A stretch of DNA of 64,000 nucleotides, from the NCBI RefSeq assembly GCF_039503195.1, contig NZ_JBCJKP010000001.1, forward strand, positions 558,001 through 622,000. The letters run 5' to 3'. Within the stretch, counting starts at the first letter, position 1. Each line of letters starts with the position of its first letter. Origin of the DNA: Streptomyces mirabilis (GTDB lineage: Bacteria; Actinomycetota; Actinomycetes; Streptomycetales; Streptomycetaceae). Shown in pieces: positions 44,860 to 53,899 of this stretch. The notes under the pieces are model-generated. The model was not told the DNA's origin and did not search any database. It saw only the letters and a list, made by a program, of their open reading frames with translations. A program made the position numbers and the translations under genes.

Positions 44860-45717
44860 ATGACCGGATCCGCACCCGGCTCTCTGGAGTACGAGACCTT
44901 CGTTTCGGACGGCACAGCCAGGGCCGGCGAGGAACGCCTGCCGAACGGTGACCGGCTCGTCTCCTCACCGCTGACCTCGACGCTGATCTTCGGGGAAGAG
45001 AACGCCGTCCTGGTCGATCCGCCTTTCACCCGTGAACAGACCGAACAGGTCGGTGACTGGGTCGAGCGGTCCGGCAGGCGCCTGACCCACATCTACTCCA
45101 CCCACGGGCACGGCGATCACTGGTTCGGCACCGCGGAACTCGTCAAGCGATTCCACGGCGTCATCGTCTACGCGACCCGCGGCACCATCGAGGTCATGCA
45201 CCAGCAGGCCACCGACGGGCGCGAACAAATGTGGGACAAGCGCTTCCCCGGCCTGATCCCCGACAGCCCGGTTCTTGCCCAGCCCGTTCCCGCCGATGGC
45301 TTCCAGCTGGAGCGCAACCTCGTCCAGGCCGTCGAGGTCGGGCACACGGACACCGACGAGACGTCCGTCCTGCACGTGTCGTCCATCGGCCTCGTGGTGG
45401 CCGGCGACGTCGCCTACAACGGGGTGCACCAGTACATCCTCGAAGGCGGCAATGGCGGCCTGCAGAAATGGCTTACGGCCATCGATCGCGTCGCCGCGCT
45501 CGAGCCGCGCACGGTTGTGGCCGGCCACAAGAACAAGGACCTGCCGGATGATCCCGCCATTCTCGACAGAACCCGGCAGTACCTGCTGGACGCCATCCGG
45601 CTGCTCAACGAAAACCCGACTGCCCGCGAGTTCTTCGACCGGATGACAGGGCTCTACCCGGATCTGCTCAACCCGGGTCCGGTGTGGTACGGAGCGGTCG
45701 GACTACTGGGAAAGTGA
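44860..45717 (+). CDS. MBL-fold metallo-hydrolase 2
   Basis: A 285-residue metallo-beta-lactamase-fold protein. Zinc ligands lie in YSTHGHGDHWFG (His82, His84, Asp86, His87), VEVGHTDTDETSVLH, LVVAGDVAYNGVHQ and VVAGHKNKDLPDDPAIL. It resembles the divergent gene at 43,540-44,598 over its whole length, so the two are paralogues. AGGGAGGAG directly upstream gives a confident ATG 44,860. Members of this group hydrolyse lactones, thioesters or phosphoesters; the substrate is unknown. Confidence 0.82.
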   Translation: MTGSAPGSLEYETFVSDGTARAGEERLPNGDRLVSSPLTSTLIFGEENAVLVDPPFTREQTEQVGDWVERSGRRLTHIYSTHGHGDHWFGTAELVKRFHGVIVYATRGTIEVMHQQATDGREQMWDKRFPGLIPDSPVLAQPVPADGFQLERNLVQAVEVGHTDTDETSVLHVSSIGLVVAGDVAYNGVHQYILEGGNGGLQKWLTAIDRVAALEPRTVVAGHKNKDLPDDPAILDRTRQYLLDAIRLLNENPTAREFFDRMTGLYPDLLNPGPVWYGAVGLLGK

Positions 45718-45774
45718 CCTGAAGTTGGCCAAGGCACGGTGGTTGGTGCAAGCCGCGTTGGCGGTCGGTGCGGA

Positions 45775-45935
45775 GTGAGGTCTCCCTCCGCCCGCGGTGG
45801 CCGTTGTCGACGTTGCCGGAGAGGTGATCGTCCTGCGGCGAGACGATGGCGGTATGCCCATGACCACCCGAATCGCTGTGGCCAAGGCGCGCACTGCGCT
45901 GATTGCACTGAAGCCCTCCGCCCAGATCGACCTAC
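45775..45935 (+). pseudogene. GlcG/HbpS-like remnant
   Basis: A fragment of about 50 codons reads VAVVDVAGEVIVLRRDDGGM then PMTTRIAVAKARTALIALKP, like the haem-binding GlcG/HbpS family core. Both ends are missing. Confidence 0.4.
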
Positions 45936-46004
45936 CCTGGGGGGATCGTCGACAGCATCCAGCAACCGTTCCGCAGCGTTTGGCTGGCGTCAGTTGGCGA
46001 CTTC

Positions 46005-46688
46005 TCAACCCAGCGTGAGCCAGCGGATGTCCAGGCGGCTGACGTCCGATGCCTCCTCCCTGGTAATCGGCTCGCGCCCCGTCGCCTTGCGCAGAAAGCG
46101 AAGCTGACTCCACCCCAGCTTCTCCGGTGCCGCTGCCCCGTCCGGTCCGAGCAGAAGTCCCTGCACCACATCTGCGGCCTCGGAAGTCAGCCACGGCTCG
46201 CGCCCCAGGGCGTCGGCCAGGTCCAGGCCGTGCACGGCGACCTCAACCACGCGTGTCAGCAGGAACGCCGACAGGAGCATCGGATCGCCGTGCCGGGTGC
46301 GAACCACACGCCCTTCGGGCTCGGCCCGGCACAGTCGGTCCACCTCTTGCCAAGTGGCGTTGAAGTCGTCGGCAAGTGCGGCACCGCTGAGCTGTTCGGC
46401 CGCATGATCTTGGGCCAGAGCGATCCGAGCCGCGTTGGCGCCCGGAGCGAAACGGGCGTCGGGCCGGTAGTACTCCACTGCCGAGACCTCGGCCCGGATC
46501 GGCGCCGGCGCGGCCAGCATGCCCGGCAGCCAGGCAATCACCACCCGGACATGAGCCAGCAAGTCGCTCACGTTCCACGGTGCACACCGCGTCGGCAGAC
46601 CCCACTCGGCCGCCGAAACCCCAGCCATCTCCTGCGCGAGCTGCCCCGCCTCAAGCCGAAACGCTTCAACTACCCGCCCCTGATCCAT
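46005..46688 (-). CDS. Maleylpyruvate isomerase-like (mycothiol-dependent, DinB fold) protein
   Basis: A 227-residue protein of the DinB/MDMPI superfamily. The N-terminal helix bundle contains LPTRCAPWNVSDLLAHVRVV, whose His is a metal ligand, and TRVVEVAVHGLDLADALGRE carries another. These enzymes use mycothiol in isomerisation or transfer, and similar domains occur in sigma-factor regulators. I chose ATG 46,688; a TTG 18 bases upstream is possible. No strong ribosome site. Confidence 0.75.
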   Translation of the reverse strand: MDQGRVVEAFRLEAGQLAQEMAGVSAAEWGLPTRCAPWNVSDLLAHVRVVIAWLPGMLAAPAPIRAEVSAVEYYRPDARFAPGANAARIALAQDHAAEQLSGAALADDFNATWQEVDRLCRAEPEGRVVRTRHGDPMLLSAFLLTRVVEVAVHGLDLADALGREPWLTSEAADVVQGLLLGPDGAAAPEKLGWSQLRFLRKATGREPITREEASDVSRLDIRWLTLG

Positions 46689-46977
46689 GCCGATCAAGCT
46701 ACCCAACCAGAACTGGCGCGGAAGTAGACCTCAAACGCGCTCCGTGTCCTCGGTACGGTCGAGGTCGCGTCTGGCGCACGTCGGAGTAACTTCGCCGGCC
46801 AGAGGGCTGGATACGTCGTTGTCCGGCCCCAGCAGCGTGCGTTCGGTTACTGCTGCGGGTTTATCACCATGCCAAGTGGGCGTTAAGTCCGCTCTTCCCC
46901 GGTCTGCGATCGCCCGCTCGTGGTAATGATCGCTGCACGGGGCCACCTCATGGGCATGTCCATGTTCGGATGCGGGC
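46689..46977. other. Region without a supported gene
   Basis: About 290 bases between the isomerase-like gene and an IS5-type relic. No credible frame, repeat or hairpin seen; presumably the promoter of the minus-strand gene is at its left side. Confidence 0.4.
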
Positions 46978-47163
46978 GTGGAGAGAGAGCCGTACCCCAG
47001 CGACTTATCGGATGCGCAGGGGGCGTTGATCGAGCCGATGATCACGGCCTGGAAGCAGGATCGGGTGGCGCGTTCGGCGACCGGGGACCCCGGGTCCTGC
47101 GACCTGAAGGAGGTCGTGAACGCGATCTTCTACCAGAACCGGACGGGCTGCCAGGGTCGCTAG
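46978..47163 (+). pseudogene. IS5-type transposase N-terminal remnant
   Basis: A 61-codon frame reads EPYPSDLSDAQGALIEPMIT, then AWKQD and LKEVVNAIFYQNRTGCQ, the N-terminal domain of an IS5-group (DUF4096) transposase. It ends at a TAG before the catalytic domain. Confidence 0.65.
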
Positions 47164-47309
47164 TGTTCCGAGCTCGTGAGCTGCACGAACTCCTCGACAT
47201 GCCCATCGGCGAGGCGTCCGTCAACGTCACCCGCAGCCGCCTCGGACGCCTCACCCGGCAAGGTTTCCTCGCCCAACCCGAACGAGGCCGCTACCAGAAA
47301 CGGACTTGA
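47163..47309 (+). pseudogene. Winged-helix-like C-terminal remnant
   Basis: About 48 codons read FRARELHELLDMPIGEASVN, then VTRSRLGRLTRQGFLAQPER and GRYQKRT. The pattern looks like a DNA-binding winged helix found as an orphan C terminus in Streptomyces mobile regions. It follows the IS5-type relic immediately and lacks a start. Confidence 0.35.
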
Positions 47310-47432
47310 TGACCTTGCACATGGCGCAGATAGGGTGCTCTCCGGCGATGGCGGGGTGAGGGCCGTGCCCAGTCCGCAGTGGCAATCTTGATGTCTGTTG
47401 TCCGCCCACGGCGCCGATGGCGATGGCGGCTG

Positions 47433-47969
47433 TCAGGGGCTGCCAGGGCCGGCTGCTGCCAGGGCCTCCGCCGCCACCTGCCGCAGTGCACGGCCGGTAA
47501 TCCAGCGGTTCTTCCCGCCGGCCAGGTACTCCGCGGCACGACCCACCCATTCCGGGTCGCCGAGGAGATGTAGCTTTCCCTCAGTGGTGAGCTGCCGCAG
47601 CAGGGACTCCAGCCGGAGGGCGTCCACCGCCCGGTACGGGCGCGTGTGCTGGTCGAAGCGCAGCTGGTGGTCCTCGTACGGGTGGCGCAGTGTCGTGTGC
47701 ATCCAGCCGCCGTTGCGCGTGGCGACCATTCCCCTCAGCGTGTATACGCCTCTGCTGTTTGTGTTCCAGGAGTGCTTGCCCCAGGTGATCCAGATGCCAT
47801 TCATGATCCTGGACCACGGGATCAACTGTCCCTCGGAGTCTGGCTCGTGCTGGTAGAGCCCGTCCGGACGGAACTCCACCCAGTGGGCGTCAGGTCGTGT
47901 GGCGTCCCCGACTCCCCAACGGCCGTTGGTCAGTTCCAGCGGCCCCAGAAATGTACGGTCCTCCACCAT
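47433..47969 (-). CDS. Hypothetical protein, 178 residues
   Basis: An intact frame. It starts MVEDRTFLGPLELTNGRWGV and contains Trp-rich segments (HWVEFRPDGLYQHEPD, WSRIMNGIWITWGKHSWN, NGGWMHTTLRHPYEDHQLRF) resembling a PH-like or beta-rich domain, with a helical C-terminal region. I do not recognise the family. It stands alone with no clear ribosome site; codon third positions are GC-rich as in real genes. Confidence 0.55.
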   Translation of the reverse strand: MVEDRTFLGPLELTNGRWGVGDATRPDAHWVEFRPDGLYQHEPDSEGQLIPWSRIMNGIWITWGKHSWNTNSRGVYTLRGMVATRNGGWMHTTLRHPYEDHQLRFDQHTRPYRAVDALRLESLLRQLTTEGKLHLLGDPEWVGRAAEYLAGGKNRWITGRALRQVAAEALAAAGPGSP

Positions 47970-48088
47970 GCGGTCATTGAACCACGTGTTCTATGAACTG
48001 TTGCTCCGCCTACGCCAGTACCTCCCCTCCCGCCGCTGTCCCGGGAGAACGCCGGGTCGGAGTCGGCTTACTGGAGGCGTGGCCAGGG

Positions 48089-48120
48089 CCGCTGAGCGCC
48101 TGCCCGCAGGCGCTCAGCGG
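48089..48120. terminator. Perfect 15-bp inverted repeat
   Basis: CCGCTGAGCGCCTGC (48,089-48,103) pairs perfectly with GCAGGCGCTCAGCGG (48,106-48,120) around a 2-base loop. It lies 163 bases beyond the stop of the minus-strand gene at 48,283-48,576, so it may end that transcript. The rest of 47,970-48,282 holds no gene. Confidence 0.7.
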
Positions 48121-48282
48121 CAGACGGCCCGGGCGGCGATCAGTACCACGATCGAGCGATCACGAACCAAGGAAGATCGGACTTAACGACCTCTAAGAGT
48201 GTCCCGCCGCACTGGGCTCGTCCCCAGCTCCTGCTGAGCCGCCCGCTCGCGCCCCTTCGCGCTGGGGCCTACAGGAAGGCGC

Positions 48283-48576
48283 TCAGTCCAAAGCAGCGGT
48301 CACCGCCTCAGACACCATCGCTCCCGCCTCCTGGATCCGCTGGCGCACGTTCCCGTCGTACAGCCAGGCGCAAGCCTCGATCGCTGGAAAGAGTTCGGCG
48401 AGGATCAACGCCGCACGCTTCGGTACGTGGGTTCCTTCCCTCCACGCCGTCCCGCAGTGATCGATCTCCTCCTGTAGCTGAAGGAGTGCCTGCTCATCGA
48501 ACCCCTCGTTCAAGCGCAGGGGGATCATGAAACGATTCGCTGCCTCTTCCAGACGACCGACCAAGCCTGTCTCCAT
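48283..48576 (-). CDS. Hypothetical small helical protein, 97 residues
   Basis: From ATG 48,576, with GGGAGG just upstream, the frame gives METGLVGRLEEAANRFMIPL, EQALLQLQEEIDHCGTAWRE and AALILAELFPAIEACAWLYD. It looks like an all-helical soluble protein. I do not recognise a family. The good ribosome site and codon use support a real gene. Confidence 0.55.
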   Translation of the reverse strand: METGLVGRLEEAANRFMIPLRLNEGFDEQALLQLQEEIDHCGTAWREGTHVPKRAALILAELFPAIEACAWLYDGNVRQRIQEAGAMVSEAVTAALD

Positions 48577-48624
48577 GGGTGCCTCCCTCTCCGGCAGTTC
48601 GTAGCGCGGTGGGACGATCTTCTC

Positions 48625-49378
48625 GTGGCTGGTGTGATCACGGCGTCACAGCCGTCCTGGACAGGCCCGTTCACCGGGCCGAGCCCGCGCTGCTTCGGCA
48701 AGCTGGTGACCGCCCTGCGCCGCGAGGGAGCGGACACGGTCCGCCGAGGCCGGCCGTGGAGCCTGCCTCTGGAAGACCGCGTCCTGCTGGTGGCGGCTTA
48801 CTGGCGCACCAACTTGACGCTGCGCCGGCTCGCGGCCCTGTCGGTATCTCGAAGTCTGCGGCCGACCGCATCATCAACCGAATCGCACCGCTGCTCACAC
48901 TGCGGCCGCGCCGACGGTTCCGCAAGGACACCGTGCTCATCGTGGACGGCACCCTGGTACCCACACGTGACCATGCGGTGGCAGAGCAGTCGAAAAACTA
49001 CCGGTACTCCACCAACCACCAGGTCGTCATCGACGCCGATACACGGCTGGTCGTCGCAGTTGGCCGACCTCGACCTGGCAACCGCAACGACTGCACGACA
49101 TCGCATGGGAGTTGTCCGGAGCCAAGGCCGTCGTCGGCAACACCACGGTGATCGCTGGCGGCGGATACCGCGGCACTGGCCTGGTGATCCCGCACCGCCG
49201 TGAACCAGGCCAGGTCGACCTCCCGGCCTGGAAAGAGGAACACATCCGCTCACACCGCGAGGTCCGCGCCCGCGTCGAACACGCCTTCGCCAGCATGAAG
49301 AGCTGGAAGGTCCGCCGCGACTGCCGATTGAAGGGCGACGGCGTTCATCACGCCATGCTCCTCGCGCTCGCCGGATAG
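48625..49378 (+). pseudogene. IS5-group (DDE_Tnp_4) transposase with two frameshifts
   Basis: Three frames together give a nearly full transposase: ASQPSWTGPFTGPSPRCFGK and DRVLLVAAYWRTNLTLRRLA; then after about 48,850 GISKSAADRIINRIAPLLTL, RKDTVLIVDGTLVPTRDHAV and NYRYSTNHQVVIDADTRLVV; then after about 49,100 AWELSGAKAVVGNTTVIAGG, RSHREVRARVEHAFASMKSW and CRLKGDGVHHAMLLALAG. Catalytic Asp/Asp/Glu positions are present. Inactive unless the two indels are errors. Confidence 0.75.
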
Positions 49379-49457
49379 ACCGACCCAAGGTGGGCATCGT
49401 CGATGCTGACCATGTCGAGTCAGTTGATCATTGTGGGACAGCCTTTAGGCCGGCCGG

Positions 49458-49936
49458 ATGGCGGGGGATGCGGACCTGGGCGTGCTGGAGCGACTAGCGA
49501 GTCTCAGGCAGCTGGACATCGATGCCTTGGCCCAACTCGCCGACGTCGCCGAGCTCGAACTGCGCACAGTGTTCAACAGCGGAGCGCCGAACCCATCTTT
49601 GCTTCGGGGGCTCACTCCCGTGCTCGGTCTGCATACGGCGGACCTCTTTGCAATGGTCGGCGCCGAGGTACCCGACGCCCTCGCCCCCGCGGACACGACG
49701 GCCGGATCGCTTGTTCCCCACCTGGTCCGACGCACCGTCGCCCTGGCACAGGAGGAGAGCACGGAGCCCGTTCCCAGGTTGCCGGTGTACGAGCAGTACT
49801 CTCCAGGTCCGCCCGGGACATCGACGCCCCCTACGACATCGTCCTGCTGGCGGTCAAGACCGCCGGGCTTGAGCAGGCCGTCGACGACATGGCGGCCGCG
49901 GTCGGGCCGCACTCTTGGCTGTGGCCGTCCAGTTGA
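49458..49936 (+). pseudogene. Chimeric remnant: XRE-like regulator head and PanE fragment
   Basis: Frame 1 from ATG 49,458 gives LERLASLRQLDIDALAQLAD, NPSLLRGLTPVLGLHTADLF and PAPADTTAG-like sequence through EPVPRLPVYEQYSPGPPG, resembling the N-terminal half of an XRE-type regulator family. At about 49,812 another frame begins: DIDAPYDIVLLAVKTAGLEQ then AVDDMAAAVGPHS, a piece of ketopantoate reductase (PanE/ApbA), stopping at 49,936. 49,937-50,318 has no gene; its right part is AT-richer. Confidence 0.45.
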
Positions 49937-50318
49937 GATTTCTGTTCCGCGCCATGGGTATGAGCAGGGCACTCCAATCACGCGGGGACACAGGACGGTC
50001 CACCTTTCCCGTCGACGCCCACCACCAGGATCCTCATCGGCCAACTCCTCTTTGGGTGTCACCACAGCGGGCGCTGGCGCTCTCCGCCAGAGACAACCGC
50101 GATACAGCTATGTTCTTGCGTTCTCCCGGCACGGTGATACGGCGCCGTAATGTCCGTCTTGCGCGACATAGCCAAAAGGCATACGATTATTTCAACGGGA
50201 CTCGAGATGCAGCGCCCCCTCTCCCCGGCGCCACCCATGAGTCGCTCTCCCGGCAGTGGTCGTACGGCGTGCAGCGCTGTTCCCCTGCCGCGTTCCCACT
50301 GATGGAGGTGTGACGATG

Positions 50319-50945
50319 ATCATTGACGCTGCAGAACTCGACGCCGCCCACGCGTACAAACTGCTGATCGGAAGCATCATTCCGCGCGCCGTGGCCTGGG
50401 TCAGCACGGTGTCGACCGATGGCGTGGCCAATCTCGCGCCCATCTCCTTCTTCACCGCCGTCGTCCCCGATCAACACCAAGGAATGGTCCACCTCGGGCG
50501 AGGTCGGGGTCGCCCCGGGAAAGTGAGGGCGGCAATGAGGACAGAGCGGGTCGGAACGAGCGATGTGCGGTTCCGGCGGCAGGGCGAGGGAGACTTCGCT
50601 GTGGTGTTCGTCCACGGCTTCCTGGACGACCAGTACGTCTGGGACGGCCTGGTCGGCGAACTCACCACCCCCGGCATCGCATGCGTCACCCTCGGCCTGG
50701 CCAAGAGCGGGGACCGCACGCAGGCGAGTGGGCCGTTCACCTACGCCCGGTTCGCCGACGAGGTGCGCACCGTGGCCGACGCCCTCGGCAAGCCCTTCGT
50801 GATAGTCGGGCAGAGCCTGGGATGGGCGGTGGCCGAGCTGGTGGCCGCACAGCACCCCGACCGGGCTCTCGGTCTGGTCCTGGTGACCCCGGTCCCGCTG
50901 GCCGGCACCCGGCACCCCGACGAGGTGATGGACACCTTCCGGCCT
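50319..50945 (+). pseudogene. Chimeric remnant: flavin reductase head fused in frame to alpha/beta hydrolase
   Basis: GGAGGTG precedes ATG 50,319. Residues 1-50 (MIIDAAELDAAHAYKLLIGS, RAVAWVSTVSTDGVANLAPI) are the N terminus of a flavin reductase-like FMN protein. From about residue 75 the same frame becomes an alpha/beta hydrolase (VRFRRQGEGDFAVVFVHGFL, FVIVGQSLGWAVAELVAAQH, LGLVLVTPVPLAGTRHPDEV) and then loses homology near 50,945. The nucleophile elbow GQSLG is present, the acid and His are not. The frame stays open to 52,478, so a fused product could be made. Confidence 0.55.
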
Positions 50946-51051
50946 TCACCACCGCACGGCACCAGCCCGGGGGGAACGGACCTCCACCGCAGCCGTCGCG
51001 TTCGCCTGCCCAGGGCATGCAGACGCGACGCGCACGAAGGAACTGCAGTCA

Positions 51052-51271
51052 TGAACGCAGAAAGCGCCACGTCAGGCGAGCACCGCGAAGCCGTCGGCCG
51101 GGACAGCAAGCCGGTCTTCGCGCTGCACCGCCGCGGCAAGACGGCGATCACATCGGCCGTGGCACGGCGCGACAGCGACGACCTCCTACTCCCCCGGCGT
51201 CGCCCAGGTGTGCACCGCGATCGCCGAGGCCGTCGCCACCGCCGCCCGGCTCGAGGGGGTGACCCGGCGGT
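51052..51271 (+). pseudogene. Malic enzyme N-terminal remnant
   Basis: Frame 1 from ATG 51,052 gives SKPVFALHRRGKTAITSAVA and RRDSDDL; near 51,182 the homology changes frame to SYSPGVAQVCTAIAEAVATA ending in a stop near 51,271. This is the start of an NAD(P)-dependent malic enzyme (FALHRGGK and YTPGVAxVC motifs). The catalytic core is absent. Confidence 0.5.
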
Positions 51272-51330
51272 GAGGAACCCAATGGTGTTACCGCGAACGG
51301 GTCCCCCTGTCGTCGATCCCACCACCAGTC

Positions 51331-52488
51331 ATGGAGAAACCCGGAGTGCATCCCCAGCCCCGCCCCCCGCATCACAGGCGCCGCCATCCCATCCGGATCT
51401 GGCTGCAGCCGTTCCTGATCGGCCTGGTCATCGTCTCGGCGTTCGTCAGCTGCTACGTCGGACTCATGCGCGACCCCCAGCCCCACCGGATCCCCGTGGC
51501 GGTCACGGGATCGCAGCTGGCGAACAAGGTCCAGCAGGCCCTGGGCGACTCGATCGACGTCCGGCGCGCCGACTCCACCACCGAGGCACGCGATGCGCTG
51601 CGCCACCGGGACATCGTGGCCGTGCTCGGCACCGGCCCTCACGGCAAAGACCTCAAACTCGACGTCGCGAGCGCGAACGGACTGTCCACGACCACCGCCG
51701 TCACCACACTCGTCACCGCCTACGCACACGGCGCCGACCAGCACCTCAGCGTCTCCGACATCGTGCCGCTCGACCGGTACGACGCCCGCGGCCTGGCCGG
51801 GTTCTACGTCTCCTTCGGGGTGACCCTCTCCGGCTTCGCCCTCGCCCAGAACGTCGTGGGACTCAGCGGCCTGCTCCACCTGCGGCACCGCTTCACCCTC
51901 ATGGCCGGGTTCGCCGCAGCGTCGGGCCTTGTCGCGGCCGCCATCGCCGGCCCCATCCTCGACGCCGTCCCCGCACCGTATCTCCCCCTCGCCTTCGTCC
52001 TGGCCCTGCTGGCCGCCGCCGCGGCCTTCACCACGAAGATGCTGGCCACCTACGTCGGCCCCCTCGGTATCCCTCTCGCCACCCTGCTGTTGCTCACCGT
52101 CGGCAACTCCACCAGCGGCGCGACCGTCGGTGCCGACCTGATGCCCAGCGGAGCACGGACCGTGTCGGCACTGCTGCCCCCCGGCGCCGCCGTCCGCGCC
52201 ATCGCCGACCTCAGCTACTTCCAGAGTTCCCACGTCCTCGCCCCGCTGGCGACACTCATCCTGTGGGCCGCGGGTTCCGCAGTCCTGCTGGCCTTCCGCA
52301 CCACCGAACAACGCCCGGCAGCCCCCACACCACACCGGGCCACAACCGACGACACACCCATAGCCCACTGGGCCGACACCGACGAAAGACACTCCGCACC
52401 AGGCAACGGCACCACACGGCACCCGGCGTTCACCGTGCCGCCGAAAGAACCCGCCACGATGCTGAAAGCCTCGTCTGATCGCGGCTGA
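51331..52488 (+). CDS. DUF3533/ABC-2-permease-like membrane protein
   Basis: A 385-residue membrane protein. One helix near residues 24-42 (QPFLIGLVIVSAFVSCYVGL) is followed by an extracytoplasmic domain (PVAVTGSQLANKVQQALGDS, DALRHRDIVAVLG) and about five more helices from residue 155, then a disordered, charged tail of about 60 residues. This topology matches the YhgE/Pip- and ABC-2-permease-like proteins of actinomycetes. It probably takes part in export but has no ATPase nearby. No clear ribosome site; the flanking malic enzyme relic ends 60 bases before. Confidence 0.65.
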   Translation: MEKPGVHPQPRPPHHRRRHPIRIWLQPFLIGLVIVSAFVSCYVGLMRDPQPHRIPVAVTGSQLANKVQQALGDSIDVRRADSTTEARDALRHRDIVAVLGTGPHGKDLKLDVASANGLSTTTAVTTLVTAYAHGADQHLSVSDIVPLDRYDARGLAGFYVSFGVTLSGFALAQNVVGLSGLLHLRHRFTLMAGFAAASGLVAAAIAGPILDAVPAPYLPLAFVLALLAAAAAFTTKMLATYVGPLGIPLATLLLLTVGNSTSGATVGADLMPSGARTVSALLPPGAAVRAIADLSYFQSSHVLAPLATLILWAAGSAVLLAFRTTEQRPAAPTPHRATTDDTPIAHWADTDERHSAPGNGTTRHPAFTVPPKEPATMLKASSDRG

Positions 52489-52661
52489 CTGCCGCTCACG
52501 CTCCGGCCGCGACAGTCCGTAGCGTGTGAACCTTGAATGCTCCTTCCCCCGCGGGCGGCTGGACGAGGCTCCCCTGTGCTTCGCCGGACCAGCCGCGTCA
52601 GGAAGTGCAAACCCCGCCCACCGACACTTCGGTCCAATCGGCAACAATGGGAGGATTCCGC

Positions 52662-53603
52662 ATGAGAATCGCGATTCTGGACGACTATCAAGGCGTTGCG
52701 CTGGGCCTGGCCGACTGGGATTCGCTCCCCGCCGAGGTGCATGTCTTCGCTGAAGCCTTCGAGAACGAGGAGGCGGTTGTGATGGCGCTCGCCGAGTACG
52801 AGGTAGTGGTGGCCATGCGAGAGCGGACCCCTTTCCCCTCCTCAACCCTCAAAGGATTGCCCCGTCTGAAGTTGCTCGTCACCACCGGGCCGGTCAACGC
52901 GGCAATCGATCTGGATGCCGCACACCGTCTGGGTATCACCGTGTGCGGTACGGGGTATTTCTCGTACCCGACGGTTGAACTCACCTGGGGACTCATTCTT
53001 TCCGCAGCACGCCTGATCCCACAGCAGGTCGACTCCGTTCGCCGAGGTGGATGGCAAGAGGGGCTGGGGGTGAGTCTCAGGGGTGCCACTCTGGGAGTTC
53101 TGGGCCTCGGGCGACTGGGGACTGCGGTAGCGGAGATTGGACGCGCTTTCGGCATGGAGACCATCGCCTGGAGCAAGAACCTGATCCCCGCGGACGCGCA
53201 GGCGAAAGGAACGACATACGTTTCGCGAGACGAATTGTTCACGCGCTCCGATGTGTTGAGTATTCACGTAGTACTCAGTGAACGCACGCGCGGCCTCGTC
53301 GGTGAGCGTGAACTGGGCCTCATGAAGTCGACGGCGATTTTGGTGAACACCTCGCGTGGGCCTGTGGTGGACGAGGCGGCGCTGCTCAGGGCGTTGGTCG
53401 AGAAGAGGATCGGTTCAGCGGCGCTGGATGTCTTCGATCGCGAGCCTCTGCCGGCCGACCACGCTCTGCGTTCACTGAGCAATGCTGTGGTGACACCTCA
53501 CATCGGCTACGTAAGTCGGGATCTGTACGAGGTCTTCTATCGGGACGCGGTCGAGGACATCGCCGCGTGGAATGCCGGGACACCTGTTCGCATGCTGTCT
53601 TGA
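52662..53603 (+). CDS. D-2-hydroxyacid dehydrogenase
   Basis: A 313-residue NAD-dependent dehydrogenase. The dinucleotide motif is ATLGVLGLGRLGTAVAEIGR, the catalytic Arg lies in ILVNTSRGPVVDEAALLRAL, Glu in LDVFDREPLPADH and His in AVVTPHIGYVSRDLYE. The N-terminal substrate domain begins MRIAILDDYQGVALGLADWD. GGGAGG at 52,649-52,654 precedes ATG 52,662. The exact 2-oxo acid is unknown. The start of an IS3 relic follows the stop directly. Confidence 0.85.
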   Translation: MRIAILDDYQGVALGLADWDSLPAEVHVFAEAFENEEAVVMALAEYEVVVAMRERTPFPSSTLKGLPRLKLLVTTGPVNAAIDLDAAHRLGITVCGTGYFSYPTVELTWGLILSAARLIPQQVDSVRRGGWQEGLGVSLRGATLGVLGLGRLGTAVAEIGRAFGMETIAWSKNLIPADAQAKGTTYVSRDELFTRSDVLSIHVVLSERTRGLVGERELGLMKSTAILVNTSRGPVVDEAALLRALVEKRIGSAALDVFDREPLPADHALRSLSNAVVTPHIGYVSRDLYEVFYRDAVEDIAAWNAGTPVRMLS

Positions 53604-53749
53604 CGGTCTTCACCCACGAGATCACCGCCATCCACGTCGCCTCTCGCCAGACCCACGGCGTCCCGCGCACCCACGCCGAACTGCGGCGTGTGGGACAGCG
53701 CGTGAACCGCGAGCGGGTCGCCCGAGTCAACGCTGAGGGGACTGGGTGA
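53604..53749 (+). pseudogene. IS3-family OrfB remnant
   Basis: A frame of about 47 codons reads FTHEITAIHVASRQTHGVPR, then THAELRRVGQRVNRERVARV and a stop, the conserved HTH_21 region before the DDE core of IS3 transposases. It begins immediately after the dehydrogenase stop. Confidence 0.65.
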
Positions 53750-53850
53750 GGGTAGCTCTGAGCTGCCTGGTGGGCTCGTCGGCGAGGACTTCGCTCCGGC
53801 CGTCGGCAATCGCTTGCATACCGTCGACCAGACGGCCGAGTTCCTGCTGT
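53745..53850 (-). pseudogene. Short-chain dehydrogenase C-terminal relic
   Basis: About 33 codons read LGRLVDGMQAIADGRSEVLA then DEPTRQLRATLTQ and stop, like the C-terminal helix and tail of certain SDR proteins. Weak. Confidence 0.3.
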
Positions 53851-53899
53851 CTTGGACCGCGTGCCGTTGCGGAAGCAGGCCGCCGCGCTTCAGCGGGGG

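Noticed and set aside
51148..52845. A 565-codon minus-strand frame
   Set aside because: Antisense of the DUF3533-like gene; Gly/Val/Glu repeats typical of shadow frames.
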